DNA from: Daldinia sp. FL1419
Lineage: Eukaryota > Ascomycota > Sordariomycetes > Xylariales > Hypoxylaceae
Reading direction: 5' to 3'
DNA: 30,195 bases
Assembly: GCA_025201765.1 (NCBI GenBank)
Contig: MU623595.1
Coordinates: 1-30,195, forward strand
The notes under the pieces are model-generated. The model was given only the letters and a program-made list of their open reading frames with translations, was not told the DNA's origin and searched no databases. Shown here piece after piece: positions 22,460-30,195 of the stretch; the first letter of the stretch is position 1, and every line of letters begins with the position of its first letter. A program made the position numbers and the translations under genes.

Positions 22460-22867
22460 ATGATGATCAAAAAACGTGTCCCTCTCCCCAACCACCCCCC
22501 TCGGAGAGTAGTGTACTTCAACTCTACGGGATGTCAGCCAGCGGGAAGTGAACAAGGCACATTGCATCCACTAAAGTACAGGGGAGGCAAAGGAAGAGCT
22601 ATCAAGAGTTGCGACGGGTGTCGGCGCTCGCATACCAAGTGTATACAACGGGGTCCAGGAGAAGCTTGTATTAAGTGCGCAAAGCGGCCAGGAGTCTGCA
22701 GTTTGGCTCATCGCCCTAAAGCCGTGAATGATAAACCGCCAATCCTTTCAAGACTTCCCTCGCAGCCGGATGCAACTGAACACTTGAAAAAGGTCGCGTC
22801 TGACGCCTTGGCTTATATGGATGCGCAACTACTGGACTTGAGTACGAGCGCTATAAAAGTAGCATAG
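22460..22867 (+). CDS. short Zn(2)-Cys(6) cluster protein
   Basis: A 135-residue frame with one fungal binuclear zinc cluster: Cys at 51, 54, 61, 70, 73 and 80 (C-x2-C-x6-C-x8-C-x2-C-x6-C), in CDGCRRSHTKC and CIKCAKRPGVC, preceded by a basic stretch KYRGGKGRAIKS. This fold binds DNA, usually at CGG sites, in fungal-specific transcription factors. Normal members are 400-900 residues with a middle homology region; here the frame stops 55 residues after the last Cys. No convincing downstream exon was found. It could be a truncated regulator, a real mini-factor or competitor, or a gene whose later exons I failed to see. It follows the MFS gene in the same direction, so local regulation is possible but unproven. 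Confidence 0.6.
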   Translation: MMIKKRVPLPNHPPRRVVYFNSTGCQPAGSEQGTLHPLKYRGGKGRAIKSCDGCRRSHTKCIQRGPGEACIKCAKRPGVCSLAHRPKAVNDKPPILSRLPSQPDATEHLKKVASDALAYMDAQLLDLSTSAIKVA

Positions 22868-23590
22868 GTACCGGAAAGATTGTATCTACACCTTTCCTTA
22901 TCACGACATGGCAGAAAGAAAAAAAAAAAAAAACTCAACATCAAGATTGCACTAGGACTTTAAAGCAGGATATCTAGAAGATGCGTTAGTTGTAATTAAA
23001 GCGCTGCGAGTTGCGAGTGGGCATTTGGTTGATACTATTACCTATTAACACTCGTTACGGACCCGGGCCGTCAAAATAGGGGGCCAAGCGCCTAAGTACC
23101 CAAGTACCCTAACCTGTATTTAAAAGGGCTAATCTAGAATGGAAATATTCTTCCTACAGAAAGAGTACGATAGTTATGACTTAACTCAAGCGTAATGATT
23201 TCATGTATATAATAAATTTTCTTCAATTTTATTCATCCAATGTTAAACATCTGTTTAGGTGCTCACGGGTTGGTTACGCATACCCTACGGTCGATTTAAG
23301 ATGCACTACTCGACGACCCGATGGGCAATACCACTATATATATATCTAGGTACCTATCTTTACGTCTAAAAGGTAGTCTAGGAGTGTATATTTGACAAAT
23401 ACCGCCAATGTGACAAACAGAGTTAAAATAATAATACCTAGCTGCCGCTATATGAAAATACTGACTTTATGCCTACTACTAAATCTTTCTAGTGCCACAT
23501 TCCCCAAAACCTTACAAACTAATTCTTGATGCGATCAAATGCCTTTATAAGCGGGAGAGCCTGCTTATAATGGGCAGCCATTGTGGTTTG
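22868..23590. other. intergenic, no gene seen
   Basis: An A tract lies at 22919-22933 and one CTAGGTACCTA motif at 23346-23356. The right end is the 3' flank of the NPP1-like gene. Confidence 0.5.
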
Positions 23591-24575
23591 TCAGTGCTTG
23601 CAGATATACTGGCCCTTGCTCGGGTCGCTGAGAGTAGGGGGGTTAGTATCAGCCTTTCCCCAAGCCCAATCCGCTATAGAACCATTAGTATAATTCTCAG
23701 CAATAGAAAATGTTCGTTGCTGAACTTACAGTGGATGAGAGAACCAGGTTGTACAAGGCTGTCCCAGGGCCAGATGAACCAGTCGTTCGAGCGGAACTCG
23801 GCTTGTTTATCGGCAGGGTCGGCGGTATCGATAGATGTTTTGCGAGTGTCGAAGATGGCGTGGTAGAAGGCGCCAACATAGACCTTGGCGTGGTCGCGGT
23901 TCTTGGCTCCGTCGGTACTCTTATCATTCCCGCTATAGTATGTTAGATCACGTAGATGCATGCGATACTGGTGGCTACTCACTCGTTGAAGGTATTTTGG
24001 ATGTCACCCCAGTTCCTGGTAACGTATCCGCCGTGCTGGCCGAGCATAAGGTGGCTCCTAGTCCACATGTTGTTGCTATCTCCTTGCCAGACAACCGAGA
24101 CCACCTCCCAGTCGCTCTTGTGCCCAGAGTCATGTTTGAAGTAAATGCTGTAAGTCACACGGAATTCGTGATCCTTACACTGGTTGATGGTGTAGTACAC
24201 CGGGAAAGGGTTTCCTTGCCCGGGACCACCACTCTTAGGGTTGATCCACGGGCCGGGGTCGGCGCAACCTCTACCGAGGTTCGCCCAGTTTCCATTGTCA
24301 GGGTCATTGCCATCAGTCTGCTTGCCGTTGGTCTGGGCCGACTCGGGGTAGCATGGGTTAGCACCATGAGGGCGTCCAAAGTGAAACATGGGCACAGCGG
24401 CCATAGCAGCCTTGTGACCCTTACCGAATCCGTCATCTGGGGGATGTTAGCATTAAGCGTAGAAGACTATCGTGAAATACGGACCATCGTGGAACCACGA
24501 CCCTGGAATTTTGGTCGTTCCAAGCGCAGATCCTATTAGGGCGGCGGAAACGCCTAAAACTGACGAGAGCTTCAT
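23591..24575 (-). CDS. NPP1/NLP-family secreted protein, four exons
   Basis: Exons (minus): 24575-24485, 24436-23983, 23932-23730, 23673-23591; introns 48, 50 and 56 nt; 831 nt, 276 residues, all in frame. The first about 20 residues form a hydrophobic signal peptide, so secretion is expected. The core matches necrosis- and ethylene-inducing-peptide-like proteins (PF05630). The family heptapeptide, usually GHRHDWE, appears at about residues 135-141 as GHKSDWE: the His, Asp and Glu that bind the metal ion in characterised NLPs are kept, while Arg is Lys and the second His is Ser. Known NLPs are fungal, oomycete and bacterial proteins, some of which bind plant sphingolipids and damage dicot membranes, while others are non-cytolytic. 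Activity here cannot be predicted. Intron 1 uses a weak donor, GTCCGT, so that junction is the least certain. Confidence 0.82.
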
Positions 24576-25519
24576 GATGTGTCTTAAAATATGAGACGAG
24601 ATTAATTGCAGAGACTACTTCTTTAGAGCAAGTTGCACTGTTGAGTAAGAAATATTAAAAGTTCGAGCGCGTCGACGTCTGCACTTCTTATACTTGCGAG
24701 ACCCCCTGAGGGATACCGGCGACAACGTACTAGAGAATGCACAGCTCAACTCCATATTACTTAGTTCAGTTCGCGACATGTTGTTTATAGGTTGGTTCGA
24801 TTGATCTAGATCATAACTAGTTGGCCGGCTCGGTTACGCTACCTTCCTCAGAGGGCTCATTGGTATTAGCCAAGACTACAGTTGACGCCAGCATCAGAGC
24901 GTCTAGAACGTTTTTCATTAGGACCCATAAGTCAGCAAGCAAATTGAGGCTCACTTCAGCTAGAGCTGTAGGCAAACTAGTCGTCGGCAAACGTCAGCAA
25001 TACTATAGAGTCGCTCTTAGAATTGCACTATTTTAGGTTATGTAATAAATAATTTAGTCTATCGTTCAATGCGAATATGTTTTGAGTAATGCTGCGAGGG
25101 CTGATTGATTTGAAGGTTCTTGGCAAGTATCACGATGTCTTCCAATAACTTTTAAGATTTGCCTGAATTTTCTATAAGACGAAATTTTAAAGACGAAAGG
25201 AAAACGAGAGAAACGAAATTAGATAATAAGTTAATGGAATACGCATCTTTCCACAGAGGTCTATAGGCTATATTTAGGATGCCTTCACACGACAAGTGAT
25301 TCCGCGAATCAATAGTATAGGTATGCCAAGATATTTTCAACTACCTAACTAAGCTACATAGCTGCTGCGAGGCCCTATCGACTCACTGTGAGCTAACGGC
25401 GTCGACGAATAACGCGTAATATTCAATTCTACTATTATCTATAATTAGGTACCTAAGGTAGATATAATAAAGTCTTCCGGATGCACCCTAGTGAGATACC
25501 AAAGCTTGCCGAAATTAAG

Positions 25520-25551
<32 letters not shown>

Positions 25552-26281
25552 CGAAAACCAAGGGAAGTTTAGTTCTTCAAGGGTTACCATCGCGCCATAG
25601 TTCCTCCTGCCCTGCCACGAGGATGGGGTGATAAACACGTTAGAGCCTCGGCTAGTCAATAAATGAGGACACATGCATATATGTTTATTAAAATCAAGAC
25701 AGCTGGTCTTAAGGTATCTAAAAAGAATCATGCCGGGTCATATATCCTTATTAAATGATGGCGAGTCCAGGTGAAGTTCTTCGGCTGCTCCCCCTTCAAT
25801 CTCATGGTTTTTAATGAAGATATCGCTGCTGGTTTCTATGACGGGCTGTTTTCGATGTAGGGGAAACGGAACACCTTCTACAATAGAGCGACGTTTCATA
25901 TGTAGGCATTAGCACCGCAGTAACGTAAAGCACCCAGCCACAGGAAGGGACTAAGATACCTTGTATACCTGGGTCTGAGGGCAGTCCTCCAGATCTCTCG
26001 GCCGGCCACAAGGGTAGCCACGTCGGCTTTTACGTGGAGATTTATCAAATGAAGGAAAATCCAACTAACTAGCCCTGAGTTAACATTTCATTCCTCCGAC
26101 CAAGTCCAAGCATTGTTCATATTATTTAATACAAGCATTCTACCATCTAGGGGCTAACTCTGATTCCAATACAAGAAAAGGTGGTTCCCCATTCGCCCAT
26201 AACATAAGAAAGGGACCACAAAACAAGATGCTGGGGTTCACCGTAAGTAGTAAACGCCATAACGTGAAGCTATCCTATTAG
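24576..26281. other. 1.7 kb spacer, no gene supported
   Basis: The left end should hold the promoter of the NPP1-like gene. A 71-codon frame at 24821-25036 and minus-strand frames at 25453-25731 and 25811-26011 have no domain and lie over low-complexity DNA. The palindromic TAGGTACCTA motif lies at 25446-25455 and a 29-base T tract at 25523-25551. Confidence 0.45.
25523..25551. repeat. 29-base poly-T tract
   Basis: An uninterrupted run of T on the plus strand. It could be a simple homopolymer or the poly-A tail of a retroposed copy on the minus strand; I could not recognise a source gene or a target-site duplication. Confidence 0.8.
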
Positions 26282-26891
26282 TTACCCAAGTATATGTCTT
26301 AGGAGATATTTCAAGGGACCTTTCGCCTTAGCCTCTATCGCAGGAAAGTACTTCTCTGACAATTGGGTATATTCTCGAAGCTCTCTTAAGTTCGGAAATT
26401 TACGGACACGCTCGCCAGTTCGATGACAGTCCACAAGATCCACGAGGTTAACATGTACCGAAAGGACGTCCTGCGTAAGACATACCTGTTAGTCTATCTC
26501 CTGGTATTCCGTGCTACTAATTGTGCCTTAGCTAGGAAAATGAAGGGATGCAAACCTTTCGACAGCTCTTGATGTCTTCTGGAATAGGGGAAATTTCAAG
26601 CACACGACAAAGCTTTTGCCACGACGATAAGGATGAATTATTAGTCCCGTACAACTTTCCAAATTCAGAAATCATAGCCTCTTTAAAGCGACGTCGAGCT
26701 TCTATCCGTCTTGGACTTTCCTTAGACCAGCCGTAGTGTTCGCATAATAATCTAAACTCGACCCAAAGCGGTACTTTTTCATCGTAATTAAACTCGGGAT
26801 ATTGGGCGAAAAAGTCGTCTATTGGCTGATGATGCAAGTACCTAAACGATCCCGCGTAGCCGCCTCTATAGCCTTTTAGCTTCCTCCCCAT
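26282..26891 (-). CDS. uncharacterised fungal YPEF/HVNLVDLVD-family protein
   Basis: Exons 26891-26556 and 26470-26282 (minus), separated by an 85 nt phase-0 intron; 525 nt, 174 residues. The protein reads FFAQYPEFNYDEKVPLWVEF, a GWSKESPRRIEARRRFKEA helix, FGKLYGTNNSSLSSWQKLC, then, across the intron, CRK joined to DVLSVHVNLVDLVD and finally YTQLSEKYFP and LKYLLRHILG. I recall this order of motifs (FF.xYP.F, YGT, W..LC..L, HVNLVDLVD, KYFP) from many unnamed proteins in asco- and basidiomycetes, often in several copies per genome. No signal peptide, membrane helix or catalytic motif is seen, so it is probably a small helical cytosolic or nuclear protein. Function unknown. The first exon alone would end in a false tail and stop inside the intron. 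Confidence 0.8.
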
Positions 26892-27857
26892 AGATGCGGA
26901 AGGTTTACCTACCTAATACTTATACTAGTTAATGGTATTACCGCGTGCCTCAGCCCTCGAAAACCGTAGCGTAGCATCATGTTTTGTCGCGACCGATAAA
27001 TTAATTACCTGTAGACAAGATCGGAGAGGTGCCCAGGTGCTGTGGTCTAAACTATCCACGCATACCACCTTCTGAGCGGACATTCCAAGACTACCACAGT
27101 CTAATATCACTGAAATTGCTCGTATCCAAGTAATGGACGAAGCGCCGTTTACATCCGGGCCGGAACCTGACAGATGATAAGTAATATTAGGCGGCCCAAT
27201 TCATGCGTATCCGATCTAAAGGAGGTGCAACACAAACGAAACATTTCACGCAAACGCCCCTTAACAGTTAACCACGTATATTTCAACACGTGCAACAGAA
27301 TGAAGGCTCAGTAGGTATTGCCCGACTAACTGATCAAGGCTACTCAGGTAGCCAGCCTAAACCTAGGCATTTTAGTACCTGTTATTCCAAACGGATCAAC
27401 ACTAGGAAGGCGAATAACCGAAGTGGAATACTGTATGCTTCCATAGATACAGACTCGCTAATCTGAGCTGTCGACATGTACGAAGTGTTTGCTCGTTGTC
27501 ACGGAATGCCGAGCTGAATACGTCAAATTTCATAATGGTGTAATATCTAGGGATTAGCTACCTAGATGCAATGGAAGTCGCGAATACTACGATGCTAATT
27601 ATGCGGCGCATCTCAATTAATATTCACGATATGGTACTACCTAGGTAGATAGGCATTCCACGACCAATTCATGCTCAATCATAGCTATGTCTTCATAATC
27701 AGGTAGGTAGGTAAGTAGGTAGTTTTATCCTAAATTACATCCATGATCGCCCAATGTCCTCCGAAGAAAAGGTAACGTAAAAACCAATACCGGATGATAG
27801 CAGACTAGTAGCAAAGCATATTCCTATTGCGAACCATAGATCAAATACCCATCAGAC
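26892..27857. other. intergenic with dense GTAGGTAG motif copies
   Basis: No gene supported. Motif copies occur at 26906-26915, 27360-27367, 27638-27650 and as a longer run at 27702-27722. The right end is the 3' flank of the coiled-coil/vWA gene and the left end the promoter of the YPEF-family gene. Confidence 0.5.
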
Positions 27858-29363
27858 TCAGTGGGTCTTGAAGTGTTCCTCACGTTCGTTGCGGAGGATC
27901 TCGTCAAGAGCTGACATGTAGTCATCTTCCGTTTGAACTTGACCATCGGTAGCTTGTGAAATTGTTTGTATTGTCTCATACGTGCAAGTAAGGTGTGAAT
28001 CCTTTGAAACGATAATGGAATGCGCGCGAATCCCGAGAAACTTCAGTTGGTCACAAATTGAGAAAAGAGAGGTACGATCCGAGTTCCCCATATCCCCATC
28101 ACCGATGAGCACTATAAGCTTATCAGTCCCAGTGTCCCTTTGAAGGATTTCTCGGGCGTTTTCCATGCAAAAAGTATAATCTTCACCTCCGGAGCTGTCG
28201 AGCGAATCCAGGGTTCGGAACGTCTCGGCGGATACGAGCTGGGTACGTACGGGCGGGGTCATCCATATCCCATGGACCACAGTCGCAACTTTAGCTTCGC
28301 TGTTATATAGCTTGATCATATGTAGGACGTCTCTATATATCTGCTTAATATCGTTGACGATCGAAAAGACACTTCCACTCATATCGACACAGATTACTAT
28401 CGATTGGGCGAAGGGTTCGGTTAACTTCCGTAGATTGTCGATACTTTGTTGTTGTTCCTGCGATTCTGCCTTGAACTTATCACTCCGAGTGTCAAGTTCT
28501 TTTTGCATGGTCTCCCTCTCCCCCACAGAATCCGCGAAAGCATCCTCAAGATTATTCATTTCTTGCCTGAGGTCTCTGAGTTCAGTGTCTTTAGAGGCGG
28601 CCTGTTGCTTTAGCTGAATTTTGTCCGCCTCGTAGGATTCTTTCAACGAATCTCTATCTTCTTTGAGCTGGTCGTATAAGCCCTTCATTTTAGCATAACT
28701 TTCTCGACTCAATTTGAGTAGCCTTTGACGTTCTTGGGCAGCGTCGTCCTGCTTATCAAAACGCTTGGTGAGGTCGTCGTAGGAACTTTGGAGTACGTCT
28801 CGCTCGGCTATCGATTTCTCCAGGCTTTTAGATACTTCCTCAAGCTTTGATTGCAAATCCGTAATTTTCTCTGACATGACCCTTTCTTTCTCCTCTTTCT
28901 CGTCTGTATGAGATTTCAATTTCTCATTCGCATCATAGATCTGTCCATGGAGTCTCTCGCACTCGGACTCAAGAGTCTCGTTGCTGATCTTGAGACTAGC
29001 TAACTTGTCCTGTAAACTAGTAACACTAGCTTCCAAGACTGTGCATTGCTTGTTCTGCACGCTTAGCTTTTCCGCCAGTTGAATCCGTTGCAAGTTGAAA
29101 ATCTCCTCTCTACGCCGGGTTCTGTCTTGTTTGGCGTTTGCCGTGGACACGCGGTCTTTCGAGTCTGAATTGCGCATAGGAGCTTCTGTGTGCTCAAGAT
29201 GTATGGATTGGCCCACAGTATCATTTTGGGAAATCCGCTGCTGGGTTGACGAGTCAGATGCCACGCTTCCAGACTCCCCCAGCGTTGTTGTAGATTTCTT
29301 TTTGCCCATAGACATACTTGCGGATGCTGCCAATGGCATGGGGGGTATTCCATTGCTTGTCAT
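27858..29363 (-). CDS. coiled-coil protein with C-terminal vWA domain
   Basis: A single open frame of 501 residues with no intron. Residues 1-80 are Ser/Thr/Gln-rich and probably disordered; 85-315 form a long, strongly charged coiled coil; 318-492 form a von Willebrand factor A domain. The metal-ion site (MIDAS) looks complete: VDMSGS at 326-331 (D327, S329, S331), a Thr at 397 in GGEDYT, and Asp in LIGDGD at 419-424. vWA domains with an intact MIDAS usually bind protein partners through a divalent metal. There is no signal peptide or membrane segment, so an intracellular role is likely, with the coil giving oligomerisation. I do not recognise a named family with this order of domains. The start at 29363 is the first ATG in the frame. 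The nearest upstream gene lies outside the window. Confidence 0.85.
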   Translation of the reverse strand: MTSNGIPPMPLAASASMSMGKKKSTTTLGESGSVASDSSTQQRISQNDTVGQSIHLEHTEAPMRNSDSKDRVSTANAKQDRTRRREEIFNLQRIQLAEKLSVQNKQCTVLEASVTSLQDKLASLKISNETLESECERLHGQIYDANEKLKSHTDEKEEKERVMSEKITDLQSKLEEVSKSLEKSIAERDVLQSSYDDLTKRFDKQDDAAQERQRLLKLSRESYAKMKGLYDQLKEDRDSLKESYEADKIQLKQQAASKDTELRDLRQEMNNLEDAFADSVGERETMQKELDTRSDKFKAESQEQQQSIDNLRKLTEPFAQSIVICVDMSGSVFSIVNDIKQIYRDVLHMIKLYNSEAKVATVVHGIWMTPPVRTQLVSAETFRTLDSLDSSGGEDYTFCMENAREILQRDTGTDKLIVLIGDGDMGNSDRTSLFSICDQLKFLGIRAHSIIVSKDSHLTCTYETIQTISQATDGQVQTEDDYMSALDEILRNEREEHFKTH

Positions 29364-30195
29364 CGTTCCTTTGGCGAAGATAAAAATGAAGGATAATGTG
29401 ATTCTTAATCGTACCGATGTGATTTCAGAATTTTAGAAGAAACTAATATCCTTCCCAACCGGATACTGTAATTAATGCGTATCTCGATATATGTACTTGA
29501 GTATCCCTGAGTAGGTAAATTATATAATGGGTACCTACTCTACTCCGAATCCTTCTCGTGTTACCTTGTAAGAGCTGGTCCAAACGGTATACCTATCGTT
29601 TGGAAGGTGGATGTTGATTCTAATCAATGATAGCACGATTCCAGCATGTACGGCTTGCAAACAGAATACGAGACTAAGTGAAAGTAAGATGAAGTACGGT
29701 AGTCGGCATCATTCCAGGCGCCTCTAGTTTTGTCAAGGAATATTCGGAAACTACTGTCTCCACCCGTAGAGTATACCAAAACGGCAACAATAGCATTGGT
29801 TTCTCCCACCTTCTTTACCCCCCTAGGCAGTATTGTGTCTCATAATATCTACTTCAATGGAAAAAGATTTAGAACAAACTAGAATAAATACCTGTATATC
29901 ATTTCTCGAGCCTTTGACATATGTTGGCAAACATGCGTTTACATAAGTTCTTGATTTATTACCTAGTGATTTCACTCACTGCGCCAGGTTCAGGGACTAC
30001 AAAGGGTATCCTGGTAGAACTGCCGCGTGTGTTTACGAGTGTTTGAAGAAAATAGTAGGTACCTAGGCATTCAAAGGTGAATTGGGGGGGGGGGGGGGGG
30101 TGATACAACGGGGTGTCTATTTATCTTGCCAAAACCCCATGCTTTGGGGCTCCAAAAATTTTCTTAACATTATATGCATAACCTTTCCTAAACCA
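29364..30195. other. upstream region of the vWA gene; homopolymer and motif repeats
   Basis: It contains the promoter of the vWA gene next to 29363. A minus-strand frame with a GTG start (29809-29624) reads protein-like (VYSTGGDSSFRIFLDKTRG) but has no ATG and no recognised domain. An inverted pair TCCAAACG (29579-29586) and CGTTTGGA (29597-29604) and motif copies at 29512-29516, 29530-29537 and 30055-30067 are present. Confidence 0.45.
30084..30100. repeat. 17-base poly-G tract
   Basis: An uninterrupted G run, 14 bases after a GTAGGTACCTAGGCAT motif copy that ends at 30070. It could form a G-quadruplex or may reflect uncertain homopolymer length in the assembly. Confidence 0.8.

Noticed and set aside
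24821..25036. 71-codon plus-strand frame
   Set aside because: No domain, non-ATG start, and no support from splicing or neighbours; the opposite strand is full of stops.
14000..30195. A secondary-metabolite gene cluster (two MFS loci plus a Zn2Cys6 protein)
   Set aside because: No PKS, NRPS, terpene cyclase, P450 or other tailoring enzyme is present in the window.

Overview
The window is nuclear DNA of a filamentous ascomycete (Pezizomycotina, most likely Sordariomycetes). The signs are short 48-90 nt GT-AG introns with CTAAC-type branch points, a ro-10 dynactin gene, a Spc19 DASH gene, Zn2Cys6 and MFS genes, an NPP1-like protein gene, and an A/T-saturated block at the left edge that looks like repeat-induced point mutation (RIP). 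The species cannot be named from the sequence alone.

Left half (about 0.7-13.8 kb) is a housekeeping block of five intact genes: a Sqt1/AAMP-type WD40 ribosome-assembly chaperone (minus), a five-exon AVT-type amino-acid transporter (minus), the dynactin subunit RO-10 (plus, divergent from the transporter), the osmosensor Sho1 (plus, after a 4.5 kb gene-poor gap) and the DASH kinetochore subunit Spc19 (minus, convergent with sho1). I reconstructed exon structures by hand; every one closes in frame.

Right half (about 14-30 kb) is accessory in character. It holds a decayed membrane-protein gene, a truncated MFS (DHA2-like) pseudogene with a TGG-to-TGA stop, an intact eight-exon MFS (DHA1-like) transporter, a short Zn2Cys6 protein, a four-exon NPP1/NLP secreted-protein gene with an atypical heptapeptide, a two-exon gene of a widespread but uncharacterised fungal family, and an intronless gene for a coiled-coil protein ending in a von Willebrand A domain. 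The long spacers carry perfect inverted repeats, homopolymer tracts and many copies of a palindromic TACCTAGGTA/GTAGGTAC motif.

The core genes are functionally unrelated neighbours, not a pathway. In the accessory part, the transporter followed by a Zn2Cys6 protein and the secreted NPP1-like protein suggest host or niche interaction, but nothing in the sequence proves co-regulation. The least described items are the coiled-coil/vWA protein and the small YPEF/HVNLVDLVD-family protein. No tRNA, rRNA, CRISPR or PKS/NRPS gene was seen.
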